64,000 nucleotides of DNA. Origin: Lanius collurio (Eukaryota > Chordata > Aves > Passeriformes > Laniidae). The position numbers were made by a program, and so were the translations under genes. The notes under the pieces are model-generated. The model did not search any database. It saw nothing but the letters and a program-made list of their open reading frames with translations, and was not told the origin of the DNA. Below, one piece after another: positions 36,316 through 49,233 of the stretch (positions are counted from its first letter, which is position 1; each line of letters begins with the position of its first letter). The DNA lies in assembly GCA_020086605.1 (NCBI GenBank), contig JACBWW010000004.1, positions 23,318,240 through 23,382,239 on the forward strand. The letters are read 5' to 3'.

Positions 36316-39249
36316 TTTAAGTTTCTTCAGGGATCACTCCATTTTCAAGATGATGGTTGTAATTGAACCCTAAGCTGGTGAATATATTTAGTTAGAACAG
36401 GAGATAGCAATTCCTTATGGAGTTCAAGTTGTTCCCAGAGCACAGAAGTTGGAAATTTGCATCTCGAATTACTGAATCTGTTGCACAGTTATGGTGATAA
36501 TGTAATTGTATTTTTTTTCCCTTTTATTTGCACATTTACTATACAAAGCTCTGTTAGATTTTTCTTACTGCGACACAGAGGAGATTTTTTCAATCATGGG
36601 TCCATGTTTTATTAAGAGTGCTCTTTCTGAATTTATAAATAAACCAAGGTCATGCTCTGAATTAGGACACACTTTCAGCTTTTCAAGCTGCTTCATGAAT
36701 GTGAATTCCACATAGATTGGGATTGATACTACTTGAAAAACCTGAAAAGCAGAAATATGAAGCACTTTTCTTATTTGGAGCTAAGTGAACAGTCTTTCTG
36801 ATATCACATCCTAGGCAGTCTGTCTCACTGCTGTCTGGAATTGAGCATGAAACCCTTCCTGTCATCCTCACATTGTTGTGTAGAAACTGCACCTCACATA
36901 TCTGACATAAAGGCAGGTAGTTAAAATTGTTATGCTGGGAATTCGTGGAAAGCCTAATGGAAATATACTCCAGCAGAATACTTTTTCTCTAAGAGTGAAA
37001 TGGAAATAAAAATAAATATCTTTTACTAAGACAAAAAAGTTTGTCCTCAGAGAAATAGAAAATCCCATTACAATGTTTTCTTGCTGTTAGCTGATGTTGC
37101 AACCAGAGTTTAAATCATCATCAATGCACTTCTCATTACAGATCACTGCTACTTTACTGCAAATCGTTGCTACATTTTATAGGAGCGAGATCCCATAAAG
37201 AAGCATACATTAATAAAGTTTTTGGTTTCATGTCAGAGTTGAATAACGTTTATTACTCGTGGCATGTGTGCCCTTGATGTTATACTGCAGATAAATATTT
37301 TTATTTTATTAATGCAGCATAACTTTATCTTTTTTCTTTATAGTTAGAATAGTCATTTGACAGTGACACTAATACTGTTAAGATGTTATACATATACAAA
37401 TAATAAAAGTGAAGAAGAATTATTTGGATTATCTTCTCTGTTTCTGGACTTACATGATTTCAGATTTGATTGAAAATTCATTTATGTATTAAACAAGCAG
37501 CAGTAGAGATGAGATGAAAAGGAATCACATGGGATTCTGATGAAAATCATTTAGAAAGCAGTCTTCTTATCTTCAGTAGGAGGTAAACACGGAAAAGCAG
37601 CTTTAAAACCAGTTTCAGGAGACATTTAGAATCAACTTTTCTGTTGTTTTCATGATGTATTCATCCAACCTCTCCTCAGAAAGGAAGACACATATGCTAG
37701 TTATTGTTTTCAATCTTTTTGTAAAGCTCTGTGTGAATAATTTGATCAAAAAAAAAAAAAAGATTCAGATAGGGTAAAATGAATTCCAGGGCTGAAAACA
37801 AAGACTCCTATACACTTCAACTGTAATTATATCACCAAACCACAAAAATATAAACAGGATGAATTTCCCCTTCTGATTGCTGAGTGTAATTTTAGTCTAG
37901 AAACCAACATACTGCAAGGATCATCTCATAGTTTGCAAAATAATTTTCACCTCTTCCCCCGGATAAGATTTAAACTGCTTTTGCAAAGAGTAGGATAAAT
38001 ATGCAGTCTTTTTATTACAGAAAGTATGTTTCTCTTCAAATTTCTAACAGCTTTTCTTATGGAAATGTTGTAGTGCATATAGCATTGCATAGGAGGAGAT
38101 TTGACTGTAAATTATCAAAGTGAATGCAGGTTTAGGTACAAGGGAAATGAAGAAGTTAGCAGTTTCTTGAATATCACCCATATTTGAAAAGGGAAGAATC
38201 ATCTTAGAAATATGAGAAGAAAAACATCATTTAAAATAAATATAGAAAAAGAAGATTAAAATATAGTTAATCCTATTAGACTACCTACCAAAGTACCTGT
38301 TTCATACATAACAGTAATTTGTGTTCTTATAACAGCAAAATCTTTTGAGGTTGTCTTATTATTCCTGAAAAGAATGTTTATATTTGTATTAGCAGTGTTA
38401 AGACAAGGTTGATAATAACTTGTTTGAGAACCATAGGTAAGTATTTTAGTACATCATCTAGCCAGCTAACATTCAATTTATTCTTTGCCTTCAACTATTC
38501 TCTTACTGTTAGATATGTCAGTAAAACTCAGTAATGCAGTCTTTACCTAAATTGACAAGATAAATAAATTTCATCAACCAGTTGTCACCTATCTCTAGGT
38601 GACACCTTCCCTTTTTTCTTTGCAAGTCATCCCATACATAATTTTGAATTTCAACACTTTCTTAAATTTTGTGTAATATTTTTTTTTGCTTTACCAGAGA
38701 CATTATATTATATGGTAAACCCCCAGCATATAATATATACAGTTATAATAACTATAGAAATTGATCTTTGATGTAAAAAAAATTATTGGTTTTAAGATTT
38801 CTTTCTATAGTTTTACTTTTGAATGTTTTCCTACTTTAAGGTGGGAGTTCACCCCCAAAATCTTTGAAAATGTCATCAATGTTCAAAATATAAAATTCAT
38901 TATATGTTCAAGCAGATGTTTTGCTTAATGTACTTTATGAATACTGTTTGCAGATTAAGAAAAACATTTATTTTATTATACATGACATACATACTTTTCC
39001 CCCTCTAAAATACCCACCTCTATGAAATTCAGACAAACAATAAGACTGGTTTATGGGCATAAAGTACAGGATTGAGATGATCAGGGGTCTGATAATTTAA
39101 ATGAAAGAATAAAATGTTAGCTCTGTAATAAATTAAATTAATTCAAATGTGTGTTAAAAGAGGTCTGAAGGCATGGTGTGTATAATGCTAGAGCCAAAAG
39201 GCACGTCACAAATCAGTAGCAGCTGCCCCTTTCTGCCAAATATCCATCT
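36316..39249. other. Non-genic sequence; candidate conserved block near 37.1-37.4 kb
   Basis: About 37080-37420 keeps several CpGs (AATCGTTGC, GAGCGAGATC, AACGTTTATTACTCGTGG) in otherwise CpG-poor DNA and lacks repeats, as conserved regulatory elements often do. The overlapping frames at 36506-37068 on both strands are not protein-like. The rest is AT-rich without recognisable content. Confidence 0.35.
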
Positions 39250-39269
39250 CATTGTCTTCTCTTTGGCAG

Positions 39270-39348
39270 CTATGGAGAGCTGCTGCTCCTCTGCCTGCTG
39301 AGGAGCAACAGGAGCTCTGGAGCCAGCAGTGACTTTGTGAGATACCAG
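39270..39348 (+). other. Candidate internal exon in a GC-richer patch, unrecognised
   Basis: TTCTCTTTGGCAG precedes 79 bases that stay open in one frame (starting YGELLLLCLLRSNRSSGA after one leading base) and are followed by CCAG|GTGAGAGG, a consensus donor. The surrounding 39.25-39.56 kb is distinctly GC-richer than its neighbourhood. I do not recognise the peptide and see no partner exon. It might be a lncRNA exon, an unrecognised old repeat, or chance. Confidence 0.15.
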
Positions 39349-39629
39349 GTGAGAGGTGAAATGGGGCTGGTGCCCTCCTACCTCAGCACTGGCTCAGGAC
39401 CCACTACAAAGCACCTGCCCCCAAATCCTGCACAGGACATCAGTGACTGCAGCGCTGATGGCTGAACAAACCAGGTTTGTGAATCATTGCTCTGATATTT
39501 GGGCTGTAAATTTCTGTATGAATCAATGTCCTGCTCACTGTCCCTGCAGGACACAGAACAGGGAGTAGACATAGAAATCCTGATAGGAAACATTATACCA
39601 TGTCTTTGCCAAGCAGTCACAGTCACCTT

Positions 39630-40588
39630 GCTTAAAGCTGACCATGGGTCTTGTTGAGGATGAGGAACTGGGTTTACAAATAGCTGCTTCTAAACATCAC
39701 AGTCTGCCTGGAACAGAATAATTCAAAATACTAGTGTTTCTCACATGAGAAAGATGCTGCAGTTTTCATTCATACACTGCAATTGCTAGGAGCCATGGTA
39801 TAGTGAGAGGGTTCTAGAAATGAACTGTACAAAGGCCCAAAGTTTTTCATTAATTTCAGATGTATGGGACAAGACTTTCAAGAGGACAGTAACTTCAAGG
39901 GGAACAGAAAAGATGTAAACATTAAAAGAGAGTGATAACATAAGAAAGGGAGTTAGAGAGGTGGAGCAATGGTTGTGAAGAAAAGAGACAGCTTAGGTTA
40001 GAGAATGGTAAAGAGAGTCATGCACAGTGGTGGGCTCAGCAGGGGAAGAGAATAGAGAAAAAGAAGTGTTGCCAAATCACTAAAACAAAGCTATTATAAC
40101 TATGTCTTTTAAATTGGTTTTCTGTGGAGTGACATCTCCGCTGTAGATAACAGCACCTATAGAGGGTCTTTTCTTACCCACTGCTGATTAGACCAATTTA
40201 TCTACAATGATATATAAATCATATCTACAAAGACATACATTTTCTTTGCTCTTCTTGCCTTTAATTTCTACTTTTGTCTACATTTCCTATCTTACCAAAC
40301 CCAAAGGCTTTTATGATATCATCCATTTGCTTCTATGGGGAAGCCAAATACCAACGACTGAGAGAGGCTAAGAGGTTCAGTTATATCCAGACCACAGATA
40401 TTTCTTTCTGGAGACATAGATTCCTCCTCATTGGGGCATTTATTTAGGAATTGTAATGCATGTTTGTTAATTACCTTCAATCTAAGTTTACATGAGAGGA
40501 AAGACAAACTATTGTGAATCACTACTCTTATGAATTAAGAAAATATGTATTGCATTTTTATGTTAAATGATTTAAAAACAAAACAGGT
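39630..40588. other. Non-genic sequence
   Basis: No recognisable gene or repeat. About 39.87-40.07 kb is purine-rich (many AGAGA/GGAAA words). Confidence 0.4.
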
Positions 40589-40678
40589 AGATATATATAT
40601 ATAAGGAAAGGGAAAGGAAAGGAAATGAAAAGAAAGGAAAGGAAAAGGGAAAGAAAGGAAAAGAAAAAGTAAAAGGGA
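40589..40678 (+). repeat. (AT)n followed by (GGAAA)n-like purine tract
   Basis: A short AT dinucleotide run (about 40589-40602) is followed by some 75 bases of almost pure A and G on the plus strand, built from GGAAA, GGGAAA and GAAAA units. The purine/pyrimidine strand asymmetry allows triplex formation in principle. The serine/phenylalanine-rich minus frame 40572-40868 is an artefact of this repeat. Confidence 0.95.
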
Positions 40679-43600
40679 ATAGAGCAGCAATTTTCCAAAC
40701 AAGATTATCCTCTGTAAGAATTATATCATTGCAGGCTGAATTGATGAAAGCTGTGACCAAAAATTGTGAAATATGGAAAATGTCCTGTGTCTCAATTCTC
40801 TGTTTTTGAAAGGGTTGCTGACTGTCAAAAGATTGATAAACAGGGAGCAACTGAACAGGATGTATCACAGGGGAAGAATGCTGTAGAATATTTTAAAAGT
40901 TATGGCAATACATGGGGGAATTACTGGAACCTGCTGGATATCAAGGAATTCTGCATTCTGTGGTATTTCCTGAGGAGGGTGATCTCACATCACTTAAAAG
41001 ATCCCATTAATTTCTACTACTCATTGTCATGAATGAAACCTTATCAATAAAGCCACATAAGAATGTGATGTCCCAGATACCACCTACTGCTCTGTGAAGA
41101 AAATAATAATACAATGTATTACATTTCTTATATCTAAACATATAATATATACTGTGAAAGTATGCCATTTTATAGCATGTACTGCACCTTTCTGCCGTTA
41201 TGCATTAATCTTTTTTAGATCCAAGACATTTAGTACATAAATTAATACAAAAAATGAAAGCCTGGAAGTGATGGAAGACAAATGCCACTGCTGGCTTCTG
41301 TTGTAAGTGATGCATTATGTCTTTAGGCAGCAATAAAGGTAATGATTTCAGAACTCTAAAATGAGACTGCTAGACTTATGTTCACTAAAATTCTTCTCAT
41401 CTTAACATTCCAAGCAACAAAACATCATTATCAAAGGAGCAATTTTATAACTTTATGAAAAAAATGGGTAGAAAGTACATGAAAGTAGTGCCACTTGTTT
41501 ATGGTTTCATAGCAGTTACTCAAGTGAAGAAGAATCTAACATTTATTGTACAATCTTATTGTAGAAATAGATTGTCTTTAGAAACTTGTTGACTTTTATT
41601 TTTTAGAAAACAATGAAATTAAGAGATCAAATGAAAAAATATGTCAAAATTTAAAAAAAAGAATATTTCAGATTCAATTTCAAATATGAATTTGTGTCTA
41701 GAAATCTATGATGAAACTAAAATTGTGACTGTAAAGCTTCCTTTTTAACAGAAATTTTTAAAAAGTGGGTATTGAAGAAGAAAACATTTTATCAAGATTT
41801 TATTTCTTGAACAGTTTCTGCCTATATATTGGCAGAATTCTATTCTACTAATGGAGACAACTTATTTACCCTTACACATATGCTTTATCTGGCAAATTCT
41901 TTCACATGGAATGGTCCATAGGTGAGCTAATTATATAATTACAAGTTTCAGGTTTGTGAATGCCATTTATTTAAATTACTTTCTCAGCTTGTCATTTTAA
42001 ACTCTCTGATAAGAGTCTCAAAAGATATGAATGCACCTCTCTCTTTACTTTCTTTAAGCCCCAAAATCTCCAAGGCTGCTCTTGAGCTGCTACTCAAACC
42101 TAAAATTACATAAATCTGGGTGTTTAATCTTCTATGTGTCAACATTTGCAGAAACACTTTTGCACTGAAACTGCTCTACAGAAAAATACCTCAGAGTCAT
42201 AGGTTAAGCCAAGGTTTAAGAGTGTTCAAAGGGATTTCTCAAATTACCTGGGAAAATAATTTTGTGCTTTTGTGGTCTGATCACGATGCTAAGTTAGGAG
42301 CATTACTTGACATTGATTAGCAGCACTACTTGGTTAGGACAAAGAGAGGAAATCCAGCTACATATGGAAGAACAACTGGGTGTCCACAGCAAATCTAACA
42401 GGACAAAAGTTACTTAAATACAAAAGGGGTGTGTAGCAAGAGGACGAAGAACTGTCAGATGGTTTCAGAGGTTGCTGTTTGACTAACATAGATAGCCATG
42501 GATCCAGAATCAATGGATCATGCCACTAAATAGGCAGATCAGGACAGCTCCAAAAGAATTTATTACATAAGATAGCTTTCTCAAAACCAACTCAGGTGTG
42601 TACTAGATATTGTGCTGTTTCAGGTACTAAAATCAAAGTTGCCTCAGTAGAAAAGACTAACAGCTATGGAAAGGCATTCACTTAGCAGACAACTAGCTTT
42701 TGAAGTTACTACTAGCAAAGATCTATTTGTCCTTGTTTCTCCTTTACATTGCCATTGGAAAAGTTCTGCTGATACTGGTTCATCTGACTTTCCTTTTGGC
42801 TTTAACCAATAAGATCAATTTAAACAAGATTAGTTTAAACTGAAATTTTGGATGATTTGTTGTATTTTATCTAAAGCAGAGCTAGTGAACATTGCACTGA
42901 CAGGATGAGAACTAGTTTCAGAAGGGTACCAAGAACCTTCTTGCAATGGTAATATGTCAGACTTTCCCATTTCTTATTTTGTCAGGGACACTACAAACAG
43001 AGGCCAGCATTAACCTAGTTATATTTCTTCTGCTGTATGGATTACTTCAGTTATTTCTGCACATCACTACAGAGCACTCCAGAGTTAGGAATGCTAATAG
43101 AATCTTGAATGGTATAGAATTTTCTCAAATAGTTTTTATATATTTAATAATAAATATGGTACATAATTTATTTCTACTTTTCATGTTTGATAGAATAGCT
43201 TTTATAGTGCAACAGATGTATCAGATGATTCAGTTTCCATTTTGCATTTGTTTATAGATATAACTTTACATATTAGAAGAATAATTTAAGCACACCTCTG
43301 TATGCAACAATAATTTATATCTATTAATTTAAATATATACATGGTTTTTAAAAATAGTTTCTGGTAACAAAAGAAAAAATCCCTCATGAATTTGTCTTCA
43401 ATCTGAGGCCATCTTAAACCTACTGCAATTATGACTAGGTGTAGCAACACCCTGCATAATTTCTCCTTTTCTATTCGCTCCTCTGAATCTTAAATGTACA
43501 GTTAAATATACATTTATTTCAAGATGAATCAGAAACTTGTACATGCCTCATCCTCTGCAGCAACCAAAGATGTTTTATAATGCAGCTGTGAACATTACAG

Positions 43601-46600
43601 ACATGTAAGTGCTTGCACATACACACTATGAGAAGGGAGAGCTTGGGCTGTGTGTGAAGGAACAGGAACAGCAGCACAGTAAAACAGCCTCACTTTTGCA
43701 GTTTGTGTTCCTTCAGTGGTTTGTTGGCTAAGTTTATGACAGTTATTTATATTCATTTCAAGCCTGGGGGAAGAACAAAGCTTGAAAGATGGTTTGCTGG
43801 TAAGTTTCATGCCTTGAAAAACGTAAGTAAAATGGAACATATTACTTTTTTTTTCCCCCTAGTGGTCTAATAATTACATTTAATCATTCATTTTACATTG
43901 AAAATACATCTCATATTTGAAAACAACCTATTATGAGTTAAAAGGTAAAATATTTTTTCTTCTCCTTTGAATTTATTTAGGTGTAAGAATAAAAAAAAAT
44001 ATTATGGAACAAAAAATTTATTATTTGAGGAAAAATTTAGTACAGTACTAACAAAGTTAAAATCAGAATTTCGGGTAAAAGCAAGGCATGCCTGTGAACT
44101 TACAAGCTACAGAAAACACAACATTACTGGTGATGAATTAGGAAAGAAAATAGGAAGACTAAAAGGTTTCCTAGCAATGCTCTACTATTAATTTCTCTTG
44201 AAACCAAAATATTCTCTAGAATGAGAACACTAGCAAAAATGGATGTAAATGTATTACAAAAGTTTCATTCTCTATATTTTCTGTATGATTTTATATCATA
44301 AGACTTCAGAACTATTACTGAAGTGTGAGACAAGGCTCTATGGTATATTGGCTTGGCATACACGAAAAATAAAACAGCATCAGTACTAAAATAAAACATA
44401 CTCATAAAGGTGAAGAAAGGCTGAAACAATGATACAAGCTTTGCTAATGAAATGCAGAAACCATTACTTTGCTTTATTACATTTTTCTTCTACTAACTGC
44501 AAAAATAGAGATAAAATTCAGATTTACCTTTATATATTCCATTTTTCATACTTAGCTGAAAGTCTACACAGTCTTAAGTAGCAAGGTTAGTGTTTTAAAT
44601 AACATTAGTGTATAATTGGGATGTTCTGAACTGTTATGATGGTGTGGAGTAGCCAGATCACAGTTACATCTTCCTCATTTGTCCCACTTTTCTTCCTTCC
44701 CCATGTCTTTCACATCCAATATGGTAGCAATGATATGGAAACATTGTCTTCCTAACTATCTCAGCTATGAAACAGAATAATTAATTGCCATTTCATAGCA
44801 CATAAGATCCTGAAAAATAAAACATTTTTATATAAAAATGTAGAGGATGATTATTATTTATTATTGTTACTAGCAACATATGTTGTCATTGTGGTCAAAT
44901 AGAAAAATACTTGACTTCTGTATCTTGATTTTGATAGAAATTTTTCCCCACTGAAATGTTTCTTTCTAACATTATTTTAAAAAATATGTTAGGCAAATGC
45001 ACTGGCCCAGGACTGCCATCCATTTTAAAGAAGCAAGCCACTTCAGAAGAGGAAGTTCAGAACCAAATTATATTCCTATATACATCACTCTCACGTTTGC
45101 TCTTCTGAGAGGACAATTACTTTCTGCAAGCCATTCAGTCTAAAATTCATTCAAATTTTGCATCCATTTAATTTCATTATTTAGCCTGTGAATGTTTTGT
45201 GTTCCATATGATAAATTTAACAGATGTGGCAATTTACAAGAATTGGTCTCACTAAAGTGATAAGATAAGCCTTTAATGTTCATACAAGTCTCTGATCCAA
45301 AATATCCTATCAACTAAAACATAAATATTGGTACATGGTTAGTACCGAGTTTGCATTGTTCCAAAGTAAAGGGTTGAGTACTATTTTTGCCTGTCTATTG
45401 TCTCAGCTAAGTCTAATTCTCAGCATTTTCAAGTCTCTTTTAAAGTAAATATCTTTTCTATTGTGTGTGGCACGGTCATTGTCTGGGAATTTTTGACTTA
45501 ATTTTGATACCTTAAGAAAAATGTGTATCTCAGGTCTTGGGTCCCTAGAGCCTACTACATTTTTTGTGATGTCTCATAAGCAAAAGAAAGAAGAGAAAAA
45601 TGGGTTTATATTGCCTCTCTTATGATCTCTAATAGTTAACAAGTCATACAAAGAAAACTGTCTCTGGAGGTCATGTCTAAGAAAATACTTTGCAACATTT
45701 TATTCAGCTATGACATACATTTTGGAGAGTCAAGGAATATTCTGCAAATTGGTAAATTATCACGAACAGCTGCCACTTTCTTTATATAAATGCACATGAG
45801 TATTTGCAAAGCAATTCACTAATGGAGTAATACATTTCTCAGTGTAAATATGATTTAGTAAACAAATGAGCAAAATTGCTTCCTTTGATAATGACATCAA
45901 AATTGGCATTTTTGCAAATTAAAACTGGTAAAGAAAAGACATCTGATCAAAGCTGTTACCTTTTTAAGACTACTCACATCTCAAAAGCACTGATTCTATT
46001 TAATTGAACATAAAAATTTCCAAATTAAATGGATTCATGTCTATGTGGAAAGAAGAACATAACAGCCAAAATGACATATATATTTCTTTGAGTGTGATGT
46101 CAATCTCATACATCAGTTCACTCCAGTGGTATACAATGATTTCACAGGCAATCAATCCAGATTTACATTGATGATGCAGAGCAGAAATATCTTCTTAGAA
46201 TTTTAAAATAAACTTCAATAAATTCTATACTTTTGTTGAATTGAATGAATTTGGATAGACAAAAGATCAAAGAATATTTGTGTCAGAGATTATTTAAAAT
46301 GTATCTAATGTAAGAATGAATATGCATTTTAATCAAGGGGTACTTATTTGAGCACTTGTCTCACTTTATGCTTTCAATTTTTGATTTTTTACTATGTTTT
46401 TCTTCCCTGTCTTGCTTTTAGCATTCAATGAAATTGGAGTGAGAACTGAACTTTGTTCTCCACAAAATGCAGAGAACATCTTTTGTGTTTGGTCACATCT
46501 CTTGTTTTCTAGTAACCTGAATATCTGGGACCCTGAGACTTTCTGAGTCCTCAATTCTGGTAATACTAATTGTCCACAATTACTGATGTTCTGACCTCTC

Positions 46601-46990
46601 TGATTTCCTGTATCTGTGGACTCCAAGAATGGTTTTCCTGTTGTTTTGTTATTGTTAACAGCTCACTCTCACGGTGTGGGAAATACTTGACCTACAGGGA
46701 TGATGTCTCTTAGCTGTGTGTTGTGAAAAATTGTATTCTGCTCTTCTGAAAGGTCAAAACATTCTGTTGAAACTTGATGACAATTTAATAGCTTGGTAAT
46801 TGTTACCTGGGCAATTCCACACTCCCATGAAAATATTTACCCTCTGTGACTGGACACAGCTCTGAAAATTCTTTTCCAGTTATGATCCATGTTTTCTTTT
46901 TCTGTGCTCATGTTCCGAAGTATTTATTCTGGTACAATTTATAGTATATTTTCTCTCTGTGTAAGCCAATCTTTTTAACATAATGGTCAA
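40679..46990. other. Non-genic AT-rich sequence
   Basis: No gene, RNA or recent transposon is recognised. The frames at 40766-41032 (88 codons), 42946-43257 (103 codons, very hydrophobic) and 43967-44191 (74 codons, lysine-rich, preceded by a pyrimidine tract ending TTTATTTAG) have no recognisable domains. Confidence 0.4.
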
Positions 46991-47095
46991 ATTTCAGAAA
47001 TGTGTTTGCAACCTAGAGTACTAATTGAGGGTGCACTGGATTCCCTCATGCAGATCATTGATCAAGATATTAAACATCACTGGCCCCATAAACCT
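46990..47095 (-). repeat. CR1 fragment, minus strand
   Basis: GTTTGCAAC, then GAGGGTGCACTGGATTCCCTCATGCAGATCATTGATCAAGATATTAAACATCACTGGCCCC (split here from 47028 to 47087) follows block by block the reverse complement of the CR1 RT region. That region in birds reads TTTGCTGAGGGTGCACTC..., GATCATTGATAAA-GATATTAAACA and ACTGGCCCC. Older than the copies at 14.7 and 55 kb. Non-coding. Confidence 0.7.
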
Positions 47096-48699
47096 TAACA
47101 TGTCATCAGGATGTATATTTTAAAAGAGAAAATTTAGATGTAACATATGCATTATGATGTATATAGCAAAAGACACATCATGAATAACCATTACATTAAC
47201 CTTATATTTTTTCTCAGCTCTAGAGAATCAGATTTCAGATGTTCAGCATGAACCAAAATGAATTGCAACTGTCACATCTGCAATCAAAAAGAAAGACATG
47301 GTTGACAGCTTTTTGATTGGTCACTAGTTTTTACTTTTGTAAACAATCTGCCCGTGATATTTTCTGTCATTTTCCATGCTTTCCTTACTGTATAACTCAA
47401 CAGACCATCAGTCTCAAGAATTAGCTATCCACCCCTTACAGAAGCATTACTCCTATTTCCCTGTAAGAAAAAAAGAAAAAAAAAAAGTGTTCAGGACAGC
47501 CTTCAAATCAGGCTTCTTCAATACATTCAATTTACACGGTAAAGATATCTGTAAGCAATTTCAAAGGCATATGTCTACCTGAAGCCCTGTAGAAGTTTTA
47601 TAGATTGGAGACCTATACATCTAAACTTAATAAACTTATTACTGAATAAGTGAGGATAAATAAATTATTATCAAATTTAGAATAGTTAAAAAATCCTTTG
47701 AACTTCACTTACATGCAAATTTACCATGAGACACACTTTAAAATAGAGCCTAAATCTAACTTATGTATTACAAAGTGTATAGCAGATAGCACAAATGAGC
47801 AATTGTCATTTCACAATAGAAGTTTTATATGCTCACAAATGACATGTACATTATCCTTGTACTTATTCCCTTTTACTGCAATATATTTTTATAAATTATA
47901 ATATGCAAAAATTTTCAACTGCTTGCTAAACAATTCTGCATTCTTCACCAAGAGTAGCTACTTATATTCATTATTTAATACCATGGTGTCCACGCATAGA
48001 AAAAGAACATTATATTAACATCCAAAGATAAACTTCTGCAGTCCACAGGAATACTTTAATTCAACTACTAAAGTCAATGTTCATGTTGGTAGAGTCCAGA
48101 ATAACAGTCTTTAAAAGCCATATAAAAAGGATTGAATCACTGGAAGGCAGAAAATTGGGCATTAAATCTAAAATGTCACTCCTCAGTGAGTCTGCTATGT
48201 TTAGGTTTTCAGTTAACCTGAGAAGCTCAAAATATAGAGGAATGAGTTTACATTCATTCAAATTAGAAAAGGCAAATAATGCAAACCTTTGGAATACTGA
48301 CACAATTAAAAGCGGGGGGAAAGACAAAACCCAAACCACTAGTATGCTTAGTGTGTATTTCTCCTTTCCCTCCTGTGTTCATGTTTCACAACCAGTGTAA
48401 CTGAGAGAAAGATGTGGTAGGCTCAGTAGAGGCAGTTGAAGATGTGACTCTTTTATGATATGTTCACTCTAATCCTCCTCGGAAATTTCTGCCTCTTTAG
48501 CAAAAGTGACAAGACAGGGAATGTGTCTGATTTTCAGCAGCCATATTTTGCAGACTAATATCTCAGGACAAATGCTGATGAGAGCAGTTGATATAACCCA
48601 GTGGACCAAAATCACTCTCTCTCTGTGTAGGGACTCTGGAACACAGGACCAGCTGTCCAGGTAACATGTAGATAACTCTTCAGAAGAGGAACGGGGCAA
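47096..48699. other. Non-genic sequence; interval open on both strands at 48.06-48.40 kb
   Basis: At 48077-48400 (plus, 107 codons) and 48061-48339 (minus, 92 codons) long frames are open on both strands at once. I recognise neither protein. Everything else is AT-rich sequence with no identifiable content. Confidence 0.35.
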
Positions 48700-49233
48700 A
48701 TGTATCAATCCTGCTTCTACTAACTATTCTAGAAGTAGTAGTGGCCATAAACCAAATTTACATCTTCTTTCTCTAATTTAACTTATACCTATAAGAAAAT
48801 ACAAAAAAAAAAAAATATCTGATGGCCCACTAAGCACATTCCTAACACATAGTAGACCCAAGCCTCTGACCAACCTTCAGGGCAGCCACTGCCCTAGTCA
48901 CTACTTCAGGACTAACCATATGGGTTCAGTACATTTCCACACGACTCCTGACCCTAGGTCTACTTTTACAACCCCAGTCATACTGAAGTGATGATGAGAC
49001 ATCATATGAGAATACACATTGCCAGGCCACCACACCCTAACAGACAGAAAAGGCATATGATGTGCAATTATTCTATTCATCACATCTGAAACATTCTTCC
49101 TAGGACTCTTTTGAGTGTTTTTCCACTCCAGCTAGGTCACCATCCTAGAATTAGGCAGATAATAACTTCCCTCCCCAATAGGAATCAAACCCCTCAACCC
49201 CATAAATTCACCCTAGTAGACACTATGTAGTAT
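48700..49233 (+). pseudogene. Nuclear mitochondrial insertion (NUMT): ATP6 end and first half of COX3
   Basis: The insertion holds the 3' end of mitochondrial ATP6 (about 48703-48810) followed by about 410 bases of COX3 starting at ATG 48822, in the order and orientation of vertebrate mtDNA. COX3 blocks are plain: ATGGCCCACTAAGCACA, CACATAGTAGACCCAAGCC, TCAGGACTAACCATATG, AGTGATGATGAGACATC (tandem TGA codons, Trp in mitochondria but stops in the nucleus), GGCCACCACACCCTAACAG, TTCCACTCCAGCTAGG and GGAATCAAACCCCT. The ATP6 part keeps codon phase (ATTCTAGAAGTAGTAGTGG). Indels, CGA-to-TGA changes and an A-run at the gene junction show it is dead. It ends inside COX3 near 49233; both ends are approximate. 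Confidence 0.95.
48801..48816 (+). repeat. A-run at the ATP6/COX3 junction of the NUMT
   Basis: A run of about 13 A (with flanking ACA) lies between the last ATP6 codons (...CCTATAAGAAAAT) and the COX3 start (ATATCTGATGGCC). Bird mtDNA has only a few bases here. Probably slippage of an A-rich seed; see findings for an alternative. Confidence 0.85.

Noticed and set aside
43967..44191. 74-codon lysine-rich frame after an acceptor-like tract
   Set aside because: A-rich DNA explains the lysines; no homology recognised and no other exon in sight.
48901..49083. 60-codon minus-strand frame
   Set aside because: Antisense shadow of the COX3 part of the NUMT.
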